In this document: piece by piece, positions 34,669 to 44,252 of the stretch
How the letters are laid out: the number at the start of each line of letters is the position of its first letter
How positions within the stretch are numbered: position 1 is the first letter of the stretch
Assembly (NCBI RefSeq): GCF_040811775.1
Contig: NZ_JBFNXW010000001.1
Span: 372,001-436,000, forward strand
Length of the DNA stretch: 64,000 nucleotides
Origin: Balneola sp. MJW-20
Lineage (GTDB): Bacteria; Bacteroidota; Rhodothermia; Balneolales; Balneolaceae
Direction of reading: 5' to 3'
Made by a program: the position numbers and the translations under genes
The notes under the pieces: model-generated
The model's database searches: none
Told to the model about the DNA's origin: nothing
What the model saw: only the letters and a program-made list of their open reading frames with translations

Positions 34669-36237
34669 ATGAATAATACCCAATTTTCTGATCTTGGGAT
34701 CAGTGCGCCTATTTTAAAAGCCATCAACGATATGGGCTTTGAGGCACCATCTAAAATACAGGAAGCTGCCATTCCAAAGATCCTGGCCGGCCACGATGTA
34801 GCGGGACAGGCACAGACCGGAACCGGTAAGACCGCCGCTTTCGCTATCCCCGTACTGCAGAGCATCTCACCGGATTCTAAAGAAGTACAGGCAATCGTCA
34901 TGTGTCCTACACGTGAACTGGCCATACAGGTAACCGGTGAGTTCATAAAACTGGCCGCTCACATAAACAATGTACACATAACTCCGGTCTACGGGGGACA
35001 GCCCATACAGCGGCAGATCAAACAGATCAAGAGCGGTACCCAGATCGTAGTAGGTACTCCGGGCCGGGTGATCGATCACCTGAAAAGAAAGACCCTGAGA
35101 CTTGATAACCTCAAAATGGTTGTGCTGGATGAAGCTGATGAAATGCTCAACATGGGGTTCAAAGAAGACATTGAGGAGATCCTGAGTTTCTCAGACGACC
35201 GCTCCGGTCAGCAGACCATTATGTTTTCAGCTACCATGTCGAAAGACATCAAGCGGATCATGAATCAGTTCTTTACAGATCCCGAAATGATCAAAGTGGA
35301 AGGGCAAGCCACTTCGGCAGATAATGTAGACCAGTTTCTGATCGAAGCGCGTGATTCAATGCGAACAGAAGGTATATGCAGGCTGCTTGATCTGAATGAC
35401 TATAAGCTGGCACTGATCTTCTGTAATACCAAAAGAAGATGTGATTCCCTGGTGGGAGAGATGCAGGCCAGAGGCTATTCAGCCGATGCTCTGCATGGTG
35501 ACATGAGCCAGAACGTCCGCGACAAAGTGATGAATAACTTCCGGAGAGGGAAGTTTGAAGTACTTATAGCAACCGATGTGGCAGCACGCGGACTTGATGT
35601 GGATGATGTAGACGTGGTATTTAATTATGATATTCCGCAGGATCCCGAGTATTACGTTCACCGGATCGGAAGAACCGGCAGAGCAGGGCGATCCGGAGTT
35701 GCCTATACTTTTTATTCCGGCAGAAAGAGTAAGAACATCCGGTTCATCGAGAAAAAACTGAACACAAGGATCGAGAGTATGAATCTGCCCTCGGTTGCCG
35801 AAGTGGAAGCTTCAAAAATGGACGCCTTTCTGACTGAGGTATCAAAGACCCTGGAAGCCGGAGGACTACGCCCTTTCATTGATCAGATCGAGGCTATGAT
35901 CGGCAATGATTATACACCCATCGAAGTTGCAGCAGCGCTGCTTAAGATGAAGAACGGAGTGATCGCTGATAAAATGAGCTCAGAACCTGAGCCCGAAAAG
36001 AAACCATTCTCACGATCCGGCGGGAAAAAAAGAAGTTCCTCAGGCCCCGGATACGGAAAGCGGAGTGCAGGTGGCAGCAAGAACCGGCGATCAGGTTCGG
36101 ACAGCAAAAAATCCCGCTCTGAACGCAGAGCGGAATCCGGTCAGACGAAAAGAAAGTCTAAACCGAAAAAAGAAGACGAGCCTTTTTACGCAAAGTTTGA
36201 GAAGAAGAACAAACGCAAAAGAAAGAAAAATAGGTAA
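34669..36237 (+). CDS. DEAD-box RNA helicase (DeaD/CsdA-like)
   Basis: An ATP-dependent RNA helicase of 522 aa. It has the Q motif near 5-30, Walker A AQTGTGKT (48-55), PTRELA (80-85), DEAD (154-157), SAT (187-189) and the C-terminal HRIGRTGRAGR. After the core comes a short region and a long basic, Ser/Gly/Lys/Arg-rich tail (about 430-522, with RSGGKKRSSS and KKNKRKRKKN) that is likely disordered and RNA-binding. No DbpA RRM is evident. Probable role in RNA unwinding for ribosome assembly or cold adaptation. A 392-nt noncoding region precedes it and a clear terminator follows. Confidence 0.93.
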   Translation: MNNTQFSDLGISAPILKAINDMGFEAPSKIQEAAIPKILAGHDVAGQAQTGTGKTAAFAIPVLQSISPDSKEVQAIVMCPTRELAIQVTGEFIKLAAHINNVHITPVYGGQPIQRQIKQIKSGTQIVVGTPGRVIDHLKRKTLRLDNLKMVVLDEADEMLNMGFKEDIEEILSFSDDRSGQQTIMFSATMSKDIKRIMNQFFTDPEMIKVEGQATSADNVDQFLIEARDSMRTEGICRLLDLNDYKLALIFCNTKRRCDSLVGEMQARGYSADALHGDMSQNVRDKVMNNFRRGKFEVLIATDVAARGLDVDDVDVVFNYDIPQDPEYYVHRIGRTGRAGRSGVAYTFYSGRKSKNIRFIEKKLNTRIESMNLPSVAEVEASKMDAFLTEVSKTLEAGGLRPFIDQIEAMIGNDYTPIEVAAALLKMKNGVIADKMSSEPEPEKKPFSRSGGKKRSSSGPGYGKRSAGGSKNRRSGSDSKKSRSERRAESGQTKRKSKPKKEDEPFYAKFEKKNKRKRKKNR

Positions 36238-36244
36238 TGCAATG

Positions 36245-36276
36245 GGAATGCGGATCAGTTTCGCATTCCTTCTTTT
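36245..36276 (+). terminator. Intrinsic terminator after the helicase gene
   Basis: An 8-bp stem (ggaatgcg, 36245-36252, with cgcattcc, 36262-36269), a 9-nt loop and a following run of T. It overlaps the last codons of the opposing gene at 36255. Confidence 0.85.
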
Positions 36277-37013
36277 TTGGGTCCACTGATCTCTGATTCT
36301 GAGGAACCCGTTTCTTCATCTATAGTGATAGCCGGCTCATTTTTGTTAATGTTCTTTCCGGAAATACGATGGATGATATTTTTAAGCTGTTTTTTTTGCT
36401 TAACATAATAATTACGCAAAAATACCCTGGCCGGAATCTGTGCTAAGATTGCAGCAGCTGTTCCGATCATGATGGCGGTGTCTTTGCCGATTCCCTTAAA
36501 CAGAATGAGACTGACAATGAATGGAAACATTGCCGAAAAGACATAGGTTAATATCTTTAATCCGACCCAGGAAGAGACCATCTGCACATCACTTCCATTG
36601 TTAGAAGGGGTAAATGAAAAATGTTTATATCCAATATCACTACGGCGTTGCTCCCATTCAAAAGAACTCCCAATATGTGAGGTCTTTCCGATCCCACCGG
36701 TCTCTCTCCGGATCTCCTGAACAACCCGTTCCCAGTTTTTTTCATCGATGGATGTGCTTATATGCTCTACATGCTGAATACGTGTGTTCGGGCTCATCCA
36801 ATTAAATCGATCATCCATAGTTGGTGCATCGAAATTTGAGAGGGCCTCGTTCATTGCAACTCGGCTGATCCCCACCTCATCGGCCAGACGTATGATTTCC
36901 TCCTCATTCAACCCGATGTTGTCGTCATACAATTCTTTACGGGCTTGTATCTCGGAGGCTTTGGCCAGTATCCTTTGAATTTCTTCTTTACTGTAAAGTC
37001 TATTTTCTGCCAT
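36255..37013 (-). CDS. Unknown membrane protein with an N-terminal helical module
   Basis: A 252-aa protein. The first 60 residues form a helical domain (RLYSKEEIQRILAKASEIQARKEL, then LNEEEIIRLADEVGISRVAMNEAL). It resembles N-terminal modules seen in envelope-stress-type hypothetical proteins of this group. A soluble middle part is followed by two membrane helices (about 155-205) and a charged, acidic C-terminal tail (EPAITIDEETGSSESEIS). The protein is thus likely anchored with both ends in the cytoplasm. I do not know its function. Its 3' end overlaps the helicase terminator, and its divergent neighbour is guaB. Confidence 0.6.
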   Translation of the reverse strand: MAENRLYSKEEIQRILAKASEIQARKELYDDNIGLNEEEIIRLADEVGISRVAMNEALSNFDAPTMDDRFNWMSPNTRIQHVEHISTSIDEKNWERVVQEIRRETGGIGKTSHIGSSFEWEQRRSDIGYKHFSFTPSNNGSDVQMVSSWVGLKILTYVFSAMFPFIVSLILFKGIGKDTAIMIGTAAAILAQIPARVFLRNYYVKQKKQLKNIIHRISGKNINKNEPAITIDEETGSSESEISGPKKEGMRN

Positions 37014-37140
37014 AAAGCTTTCGGTTACGTTAGTAATTGTTCAAAGTACTATTCTTTTTTGAAATCTGTATTTCTCTCTCCAAGCAGAGTTCCTTATCTT
37101 TGAAAAACTGTAAGAGAAATTTTTTAAATGCCGGTTCAAA

Positions 37141-38619
37141 ATGAACGACTCCTCTCCCTTTGAACGAATCACCCGACAGGGGCTGACCTATGACGATGTA
37201 CTGCTTGTTCCAAATTATTCAAAGGTACTTCCAAGAGATGTAGATACATCGGTTCAGTTAACGCCTACTCTGAAACTGAATGTACCCATCATTTCCGCAG
37301 CGATGGATACGGTATCTGAATATCGCCTGGCTATTGCGCTGGCCCGGGAAGGAGGTATCGCAATGCTTCATAAGAATATGAGTATTGAAGATCAGGCTGA
37401 ACATGTGAGACTGGTCAAACGCTCGGAAAGCGGGATGATCGTTGATCCGGTCACCCTCAGACAGGAAGCTACTGTGCGAGAGGCTCGTGCACTTATGAAA
37501 AAGCAGAAGATCGGCGGAATTCCGATCGTAGATGAGAAGGGTATTCTGATCGGAATTGTAACGAACCGGGATCTGCGTTTTGAGTCAGAGCTCAATCGCA
37601 AGCTGGGTGATATTATGACCCACGAAAATCTGGTTACAGCAAAACAGGGTACGAACCTTAAACAAGCGGAACAGATCCTGCAGCATTATAAAGTTGAAAA
37701 ACTTCCGATCGTAGATGATAATAATAAGCTGGTCGGACTTATCACTTTTAAGGATATCGAAAAGAAAATGAACTTCCCTAATGCCTGTAAAGATGAGATG
37801 GGAAGACTGAGAGTGGGTGCCGCCGTTGGAGTCACTGCAGATACTATGGAAAGAGTAGATGCACTGGTTGCTGCCGGTGTCGACGCCATTACGGTAGATA
37901 CTGCTCACGGACACTCAGACGGAGTGCTCAAAATGGTAAGGAAGATCAAAGAGTCCTATCCGGAGCTTAATGTGATCGGTGGGAACATCGCTACCAGGGC
38001 GGCAGCTGAAGCTCTGGTCGAAGCCGGTGCAGATGTGGTAAAAGTCGGGGTAGGACCTGGTTCTATTTGTACTACCCGGGTTGTAACCGGAATTGGAGTT
38101 CCGCAGCTAAGCGCCGTGATGGAGGTTGCTCAATTCACCCGCGAGAAAGGGATCGGACTTATCGCTGATGGCGGTATTAAACAAACCGGGGATATCCCGA
38201 AGGCTATTGCCGGAGGAGCAAGCGCTGTCATGATGGGATCTATGTTTGCCGGGGTAGATGAAAGTCCCGGAGAGACCATCATATATGAATCCAGAAAATA
38301 TAAGTCATACCGTGGTATGGGATCTATCAGTGCTATGAATAAGGGATCCAAAGATCGATATTTTCAGGATGTGGAAGACGATATCAAAAAACTGGTTCCT
38401 GAAGGAATTGAAGGCAGGGTACCTTTTAAAGGTTACCTGAGTGAGGTTGTACATCAGATGGTAGGAGGACTCCGAGCTGCCATGGGATATGTGGGAGCAT
38501 CCGAGATAGATGAATTACAGAATGCTGAATTTGTTCAGATATCTGCTGCTGCTTACAAAGAAAGTCACCCGCATTCGGTTCAGATCACAAAAGAAGCTCC
38601 TAATTATTCGGTATCCTGA
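37141..38619 (+). CDS. guaB: Inosine-5'-monophosphate dehydrogenase
   Basis: Oxidises IMP to XMP with NAD, the first step toward guanine nucleotides. The 492-aa protein has the catalytic cysteine C310 in [10 protein letters not shown], the N-terminal [13 protein letters not shown], a tandem CBS pair at about 98-210 (regulatory, adenine nucleotide binding), and the flap segment in the C-terminal third. The length is normal. No Shine-Dalgarno is visible. TATCTTTG at 37095-37102 fits TAnnTTTG but has no -33 partner at the right distance. The glycosyltransferase gene follows by 13 nt. Confidence 0.97.
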   Translation: MNDSSPFERITRQGLTYDDVLLVPNYSKVLPRDVDTSVQLTPTLKLNVPIISAAMDTVSEYRLAIALAREGGIAMLHKNMSIEDQAEHVRLVKRSESGMIVDPVTLRQEATVREARALMKKQKIGGIPIVDEKGILIGIVTNRDLRFESELNRKLGDIMTHENLVTAKQGTNLKQAEQILQHYKVEKLPIVDDNNKLVGLITFKDIEKKMNFPNACKDEMGRLRVGAAVGVTADTMERVDALVAAGVDAITVDTAHGHSDGVLKMVRKIKESYPELNVIGGNIATRAAAEALVEAGADVVKVGVGPGSICTTRVVTGIGVPQLSAVMEVAQFTREKGIGLIADGGIKQTGDIPKAIAGGASAVMMGSMFAGVDESPGETIIYESRKYKSYRGMGSISAMNKGSKDRYFQDVEDDIKKLVPEGIEGRVPFKGYLSEVVHQMVGGLRAAMGYVGASEIDELQNAEFVQISAAAYKESHPHSVQITKEAPNYSVS

Positions 38620-38632
38620 TAGCAGGTGATCC

Positions 38633-39913
38633 ATGAAAAAAGCACTCTTTGTACTCTATTACGTACCGCCTATGGGTGGGAGTGGGGTACAGAGACCGCT
38701 GAAATTCATGAAGTATCTGAAAGAGTATGGCTGGGAACCGGTTGTACTTTGTCCGGAAACCGGCGCTTACCCTTACTCCGATGCAAGTATTGAATCAGAA
38801 TTTAATGCGCTCGAACTGGATGTACATAGGGTAGAGGCGAACACTCCCTTTCATGCTTTGCCTGGAATAACCTCCAAATTTGCACAGCTTCCGGATTTGC
38901 TTGCCCGACCGGTTCGAAAACTCAATCGTTTATTCATGTATCCGGACAACAAAAAAGGATGGATAACACCTGCTGTAACCAAAGGAATATCCGTCTGTCG
39001 TGATCAAAATATAGATCTCATATTCAGTTCTGCACCACCTTTCAGTGATCATATGATCGCAAAACTGATCAGTGAAGAAACCGGCCTTCCCTATATTCTT
39101 GATTACCGGGACCTGTGGATGCAAAGCCACTTCCATCAGGAAGAGTATAGCTGGCAACGAGAAATCAGAAAGAGTATGGAGGAGGATTGGCTCAGTCAAG
39201 CCAAAGGAGTAGTAGTGCTGGATGAATATGCTTCAAGATCAATTGCAGGCTCTTTAAACAGTGATCAGAACATCAGGGTTATACCTCATGGATTTGACCC
39301 GGAGGACCTGATCAATAAAGAGGAGGCCACTCTGAATCCCTCAAAGTATAAAGTCGATATTTTGTACAGCGGACTATTCTATGAAGCTAATCAGCCTGAT
39401 AATATGCTCAGAGCTTTAGCAGAACTGCGAGGTGAAGATCCTGAATTCCCGGTGCATTTGCATATACAGGGAAAAATGGATAAAAGACACATTGCACTGA
39501 TTCATGAACTGGATCTTGTGAATTCTGTAACAGATCACGGTTATCTGCATCATGCTAAGGCAGCTTCGAATTTACTGAAAGCTGATGTGCTTTGGGTGAT
39601 GGATGGATTTGATCCGGAATTGAAGCAGGTTAAAAGTGGAAAATTGTTTGAATACCTCGGAACAGGAAAGCCAATTCTGGGTATCAGTCACCCGGGTGCA
39701 ATGCAGGAACTACTTCATAAGTACGGTGCATCTTACATTGCTCGGCCTGATTCCGTATCATCCATTAAGGAAAAATTAACGGAAATCGCTGGAGACTGGC
39801 GCGATGATAATTTTCCGGTAGCTGATAAACCCTTTATTGAGAGATTTGACCGCAAGCAACTTGCCGGAGAACTGGCTCAGTTTTTTGATGAGTGTATCGG
39901 GCCTGTTGCTTAA
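38633..39913 (+). CDS. GT-B (GT4-like) glycosyltransferase
   Basis: A 426-aa protein with the GT-B start MKKALFVLYYVPPMGGSGVQRPLKFMKYL and a C-terminal domain with FEYLGTGKPILG, the segment that binds the nucleotide-sugar phosphate in GT4-type enzymes. No signal peptide or membrane helix. Likely makes a surface glycan or glycolipid; donor and acceptor cannot be read. AGGTGA lies 5 nt upstream of the ATG. It sits between guaB and the M23 peptidase with short gaps, and similar enzymes cluster again at 50-54 kb. Confidence 0.85.
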   Translation: MKKALFVLYYVPPMGGSGVQRPLKFMKYLKEYGWEPVVLCPETGAYPYSDASIESEFNALELDVHRVEANTPFHALPGITSKFAQLPDLLARPVRKLNRLFMYPDNKKGWITPAVTKGISVCRDQNIDLIFSSAPPFSDHMIAKLISEETGLPYILDYRDLWMQSHFHQEEYSWQREIRKSMEEDWLSQAKGVVVLDEYASRSIAGSLNSDQNIRVIPHGFDPEDLINKEEATLNPSKYKVDILYSGLFYEANQPDNMLRALAELRGEDPEFPVHLHIQGKMDKRHIALIHELDLVNSVTDHGYLHHAKAASNLLKADVLWVMDGFDPELKQVKSGKLFEYLGTGKPILGISHPGAMQELLHKYGASYIARPDSVSSIKEKLTEIAGDWRDDNFPVADKPFIERFDRKQLAGELAQFFDECIGPVA

Positions 39914-39924
39914 TTAATTAATAT

Positions 39925-40782
39925 ATGCTCGACTTCCTTAAAAAATTACTGGAGAAGTGGGACAAACACGTGACTCTGATCGTGATGGATGATTCACGTC
40001 CGGGAGAAGACAATTCTTTTGATATTGCTCCAAAGCAACTCTTCGGATTTATGTGGGGTGTGTCAGTTTTGTTTGCCGTGATCGTGGCCCTGGTATTCAT
40101 GCTTACCCCGCTCGGAGCCTTACTTTATAATACAGATGATGCTGAGATAAGAGAACAGATCCTGGCCATAAGTGAGAAAACGGCAGCCCTGGAAGATTCT
40201 TTACAGCACCGGGATATGCAGTTGAGGGAAATGAAAAATGTGATCAGGCTCAGTATGGACACGACGATGGCTATGGATCAGAGGCTGCAGGCCATGTTTG
40301 ATCAGGGAGGGCAGATCAGTGACCCTGACCTATTGAATTTCGATAACTCAGAGATCGAGCTAAGCCTTAGCCAGAACGAAGTGCTATTTTCCAATGTCAT
40401 TAATTCAGTTGCTGAATTTCCAAGCAGGGCACCCGTCGAAGGAACTCTGACTAGAGGATACCTGCCTAAAGACCAGCATTATGGGATTGACATTGCGACT
40501 AAAGAAAATGAACCGGTCCGTAATATTGCAGACGGATCAGTTTTCAACAGTGGCTGGACCATTAATAACGGTTTTATGATCTCTATTCAGCATAACGACG
40601 GGATCATATCAACTTATAAGCATCTTTCCAGGCTGAACAAACAGGAGGGAGATCTTGTACTCAAAGGTGATATCATAGGAATTACAGGTAACACCGGTGT
40701 ACTGAGTACAGGACCTCATCTTCATTTTGAGATATGGAAAGACGGAATACCTCAAAACCCCGAATATTATATCATTCATTAG
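39925..40782 (+). CDS. Membrane-anchored M23 (LytM-type) peptidoglycan endopeptidase
   Basis: A 285-aa protein with one membrane helix at about 42-68, a coiled-coil stretch (about 70-115), and a C-terminal M23 domain. The zinc-site residues appear in HYGIDIATKENEPV (first His and Asp) and in GPHLHFEIW (HxH) at the end. Such enzymes cut peptide crosslinks or activate amidases. It is followed 10 nt later by a bactofilin, a pairing known in several bacteria where bactofilin filaments position M23 peptidases to shape the cell wall. Confidence 0.88.
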   Translation: MLDFLKKLLEKWDKHVTLIVMDDSRPGEDNSFDIAPKQLFGFMWGVSVLFAVIVALVFMLTPLGALLYNTDDAEIREQILAISEKTAALEDSLQHRDMQLREMKNVIRLSMDTTMAMDQRLQAMFDQGGQISDPDLLNFDNSEIELSLSQNEVLFSNVINSVAEFPSRAPVEGTLTRGYLPKDQHYGIDIATKENEPVRNIADGSVFNSGWTINNGFMISIQHNDGIISTYKHLSRLNKQEGDLVLKGDIIGITGNTGVLSTGPHLHFEIWKDGIPQNPEYYIIH

Positions 40783-40792
40783 AAGGCTTAAA

Positions 40793-41224
40793 ATGCTCAA
40801 CTCCAACAAAAATTCTAGCAAAGTGAACGAATCAATGAACAACCAGACTCCGATGGTTAATATCATCAGTGAGGGAACTAAGTTGAAAGGAAATATCAAT
40901 TCTCAGAACGATATCCGTGTAGCAGGTACCATCGATGGTGAAGCACATTCAAAAGGAAAACTGATCGTTACCTCCAATGGAAAGATTAAAGGAAATGTAA
41001 ACTCTACTGATGCCGATATTGCCGGCAAGGTTGAAGGAGAGGTAAGAGTTACCAATAAGCTGATCCTGCGCGAAAATGCTGTTATTGATGGTAATATCTA
41101 CACGAAATCACTCGTGGTTGAAGAAGGCGGGGAGATCAATGGTTCCTGCAGAATGGGTACCGATGTAAAAAAGATCTCCGATGTACCGGCGCCCAAAACC
41201 GCAGAAGAAAAAGAAAAGGCCTGA
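40793..41224 (+). CDS. Bactofilin
   Basis: A 143-aa cytoskeletal protein of the bactofilin (DUF583) family, a right-handed beta-helix that polymerises without nucleotide. The sequence shows short repeated hydrophobic strands with turns (GTKLKGNINSQNDIRVAGTID, GKLIVTSNGKIKGNVN) between flexible, Lys/Glu/Pro-rich ends. The ATG at 40793 follows AAGG after the M23 stop; the open frame extends upstream but only into the peptidase gene. Neighbouring M23 peptidase and position before the ATP synthase genes are notable. Confidence 0.92.
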   Translation: MLNSNKNSSKVNESMNNQTPMVNIISEGTKLKGNINSQNDIRVAGTIDGEAHSKGKLIVTSNGKIKGNVNSTDADIAGKVEGEVRVTNKLILRENAVIDGNIYTKSLVVEEGGEINGSCRMGTDVKKISDVPAPKTAEEKEKA

Positions 41225-41230
41225 AAATAA

Positions 41231-41440
41231 GTGCCCAAGCAGATCCTTCCGCAACAGTATATGGAATACCTGGGTCTTGGAGCTGAGATAGCAGCTACCA
41301 TAGGTATTCCTATTCTTGCGGGCTACTATGCTGATAAATGGTTAGATACTTCTCCATATGGTGTGCTGTCCGGTATTGTCGTAGGTTTGTTTCTTTTTAT
41401 ACTCGATATATTTCGCATCGCAAATAAACTCAATAAGTGA
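41231..41440 (+). CDS. AtpZ/AtpI-like small ATP synthase-associated membrane protein
   Basis: A 69-aa protein with a GTG start, two membrane helices, and the AtpZ-type turn IPILAGYYADKWLDTSPYGVLSGI between them. This family (AtpZ, sometimes named AtpQ-like) accompanies F1Fo genes and is implicated in Mg/Ca transport or in c-ring assembly. It starts 6 nt after the bactofilin stop and overlaps the next gene by 4 nt (GTGA). Confidence 0.8.
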   Translation: MPKQILPQQYMEYLGLGAEIAATIGIPILAGYYADKWLDTSPYGVLSGIVVGLFLFILDIFRIANKLNK

Positions 41441-41802
41441 GCCACGATCATTTTTTCAGGAATATCCTGTACTCCAGTATTTTCTTATTAATTCCTGCTG
41501 CTTTATTCCTGTTCATTGGGACTTCTGAAGGGGTGGGTGTAATCTCAGGGGTGATGCTGAGTAGTATTTTTGTGCTCAGCAGTGCATGGGTAATCAAAAC
41601 CTTTTCGGACCTGCGTTCTCAGACTTTCGTCAAAGCTTTTTTTGTGTCTATGGCTGTCAGATTTATTCTGGTTCTGGCTGGCTTCATTTTTTTGGTTCAA
41701 ATGACAAAAATTGACGAAATATATTTTACAGTTAGTTTTATAATTTCCTATCTTTGTCAATCTGTAACGGAAATGATTTTTTTAAACAAATTGATCAAAT
41801 AG
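41437..41802 (+). CDS. ATP synthase I-like membrane protein
   Basis: A 121-aa protein with four predicted membrane helices, a GTG start and little soluble sequence. Its position between the AtpZ-like gene and atpB, and its helix pattern, fit AtpI, a nonessential assembly factor for the c-ring. Sequence similarity alone is weak, so the name rests mainly on context. The stop is 17 nt before the atpB start. Confidence 0.65.
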   Translation: MSHDHFFRNILYSSIFLLIPAALFLFIGTSEGVGVISGVMLSSIFVLSSAWVIKTFSDLRSQTFVKAFFVSMAVRFILVLAGFIFLVQMTKIDEIYFTVSFIISYLCQSVTEMIFLNKLIK

Positions 41803-41819
41803 AGAAGCAGCATTTACTG

Positions 41820-42878
41820 ATGAGCCAAACCCTGCGTCGTTTTTTCCTGACTCTATTATTTTTATCCTTTAGTTCTACTCATTTGCTGGCTGCTGATGCC
41901 GAAGATGCATCAGGTGAAGAGCCGGTTATTGATATTGTGGGAACTGTAGCCGACCACGATTATTTCAAAGCATTTGGTGCCAAGGTCTACCTGCCCAGAA
42001 TATTTTTCTGGGAAGATGCTTCCGGGACCAAACAATTTTCTTTCTTCCTGAGCACAAAAAAAGCTGTTGCTTCTGATAATTTCGAACAGAATGATCAGGG
42101 TGCGATCGTTCCGGTTGAAGGCGCAATGGTGGTTGATCTTTCCATAACCTCACATCTGATGTATTTCTGGTTCAGTCTGGGTGCTGTGGTTCTGATCACG
42201 ATGTACATGTCCGGGCGTTACTCAAAGGGAATAGGTAAAGATGTTGAGCCTCAGGGGGCTCTCCAAAACCTCTTCGAGATCCTATTTATATTTGTAAGAG
42301 ATGATATTTCCCGTGAAAACATTGATGATCATAAGGCAGACCGTTATGTGCCTTATCTTTTCACAGTGTTCATGGGAATTGCTTTTATGAACCTATTCGG
42401 TCTGCTTCCATGGGCAGCTACTGCCACAGCAGATCTAACGGTTACCGGTACTCTTGCAGTCATTACCTTTCTCATCACTCAATTCAGTGGTACAAAAGAC
42501 TATTGGGGACACATATTCTGGTTCCCGGGAGTACCTACCTGGGTGCGTGCGATCCTTACCCCGGTCGAATTTCTGGGGATCTTTACCAAGCCATTTGCGC
42601 TGGCTATTCGTCTTTTTGCCAACATGTTGTCCGGCAAGATCATGATCATCGCAGTGCTTGGACTTATTTTCATATTTGCTGATGCATTCGGAGCGGGTGC
42701 AGGTTATGGTGTTAGTGTGGTATCTGTAGCACTAACCGCTGCTTTATATGCTCTGAAAGCATTTGTTGCCTTACTGCAGGCATATATCTTCACTCTTCTT
42801 TCTGCTGTATTTATTGGAATGGCGGCAGAAGATCATTCACACGGTGAAGAGCATTACAACGCAGAACATCTTTCTTAA
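41820..42878 (+). CDS. atpB: F1Fo ATP synthase subunit a
   Basis: The proton-channel subunit of Fo. From the chosen ATG (41820) the protein has 352 aa. A signal-like N-terminus (to about residue 26, LLAA) is followed by a soluble, roughly 80-residue periplasmic domain, as in other FCB-group AtpB proteins. The membrane core then carries the essential arginine R264 in AIRLFANMLSGK. The open frame reaches back to 41754, but those 22 residues overlap atpI and look unrelated. Confidence 0.93.
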   Translation: MSQTLRRFFLTLLFLSFSSTHLLAADAEDASGEEPVIDIVGTVADHDYFKAFGAKVYLPRIFFWEDASGTKQFSFFLSTKKAVASDNFEQNDQGAIVPVEGAMVVDLSITSHLMYFWFSLGAVVLITMYMSGRYSKGIGKDVEPQGALQNLFEILFIFVRDDISRENIDDHKADRYVPYLFTVFMGIAFMNLFGLLPWAATATADLTVTGTLAVITFLITQFSGTKDYWGHIFWFPGVPTWVRAILTPVEFLGIFTKPFALAIRLFANMLSGKIMIIAVLGLIFIFADAFGAGAGYGVSVVSVALTAALYALKAFVALLQAYIFTLLSAVFIGMAAEDHSHGEEHYNAEHLS

Positions 42879-42892
42879 TTAACAATCCATAA

Positions 42893-43138
<246 letters not shown>

Positions 43139-43149
43139 ACTAGGATATA

Positions 43150-43662
43150 ATGACTTTACTTCTAGCAGGAGGTAGTTTTTTATCTTTTAATACGGGATTT
43201 GCATTATGGATTCTGATATCCATGATCGTATTCCTATGGGCGATGATCAAGTATGCCGTGCCTCCGATTATGGATGCTTTGGCAGCACGTGAAGCCAACA
43301 TTAAGGAGTCGCTTGAATCTGCTGAAAAGGCCATTGCGAAGGCCGAGCAGATCTCTAAAGACAACGAAAAGGCTCTTCGTGAAGCAGAAGCAAAAGCTCA
43401 GCAGATCAGGAAAGAAGCTGTTGAAGAGGCAGAACTTCTGAGAACAGAGCGTTTGCAAAAAGCCAAAGATGAGGCAACACACATCGTCGAACAGGCTCGC
43501 ACAACCATTGAACAGGAAAAAAAGCAGGCACTTCAGGAATTGAGAACTGAAGTTGCAAAGCTTGCAGTTCAATCTGCATCCATGATCATTGATCAAGAGC
43601 TTGACGAAGATAAAAACAGCAAACTGGTCGATAGTTTTCTATCTGACCTTTCAAAAAATTAA
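43150..43662 (+). CDS. atpF: F1Fo ATP synthase subunit b
   Basis: The peripheral stalk subunit: one membrane helix (about 15-36), then a long charged coiled coil (about 50-150, with EKAIAKAEQISKDNEKALREAEAKAQ) that holds F1 to Fo. The 170-aa length is normal. AGGA lies 5-8 nt before the ATG. It is a single b gene; no b-prime partner is seen. Confidence 0.95.
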   Translation: MTLLLAGGSFLSFNTGFALWILISMIVFLWAMIKYAVPPIMDALAAREANIKESLESAEKAIAKAEQISKDNEKALREAEAKAQQIRKEAVEEAELLRTERLQKAKDEATHIVEQARTTIEQEKKQALQELRTEVAKLAVQSASMIIDQELDEDKNSKLVDSFLSDLSKN

Positions 43663-43672
43663 CCGATAGTTC

Positions 43673-44221
43673 ATGTTGGTATCGAAAGCAGCAAAACGTT
43701 ATGCATCAGCATTGATAGACATCGCAAAAGAGGATAAAATCCTTGATGTGATTCTTGAGGATGTTAAGATGACGAATGCAACTATCCAGGATTCTAAAGA
43801 TCTGACTTTATTCCTGAATAGCCCGATCATCAAACCTGATCAGAAACAGAAAGCGCTTGAAGCCATCTTTGCTGATAAAGTACATAAGCTTCTGTTTGAT
43901 TTTCTGCGGTTTGTCGCTTCCAAGAACCGGGGTAATATTATACCCCAGATCATGGATTCGTTTATCGCAAAGTATGAAGAGATGAACGGGATCATTAACG
44001 TAGAAGTAAGATCTGCTTCAAAGCTTTCAGATAAGCAACTCAATCAATTATCGGATACTCTGGCCAAGAATACAGGTAAGAAGATTCAGCTTCATACACT
44101 GGTTAACCCGGAGTTAAAAGGCGGCCTGGCCGTCAAGATCGACGACACCGTTATTGACGGAACGATCAAACACAAGCTTGAAAAATTAGAAGACCAATTT
44201 CTCGCATCAGCCGGGGAATAA
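43673..44221 (+). CDS. atpH: F1Fo ATP synthase subunit delta
   Basis: A 182-aa OSCP/delta protein with the N-terminal KAAKRYASALIDIA, a helical bundle to about 110, and the C-terminal HTLVNPELKGGLAVKIDDTVIDGTIKHKLEKL pattern that binds alpha. It links the peripheral stalk to F1. Lies 10 nt after atpF and 31 nt before atpA. Confidence 0.95.
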   Translation: MLVSKAAKRYASALIDIAKEDKILDVILEDVKMTNATIQDSKDLTLFLNSPIIKPDQKQKALEAIFADKVHKLLFDFLRFVASKNRGNIIPQIMDSFIAKYEEMNGIINVEVRSASKLSDKQLNQLSDTLAKNTGKKIQLHTLVNPELKGGLAVKIDDTVIDGTIKHKLEKLEDQFLASAGE

Positions 44222-44252
44222 ATAAGAACTGTCTTAGAAATCAAAGATTAAT

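Noticed and set aside
37095..37102. Bacteroidota-type promoter (TATCTTTG) before guaB
   Set aside because: The -7-like element is exact but no TTTG is found at the expected -33 distance; the same word also occurs at 41749-41756 inside a gene, so alone it is weak evidence.
41754..41819. Longer N-terminus for ATP synthase subunit a
   Set aside because: These codons overlap the AtpI-like gene in another frame, and the signal-like start at 41820 is more plausible.
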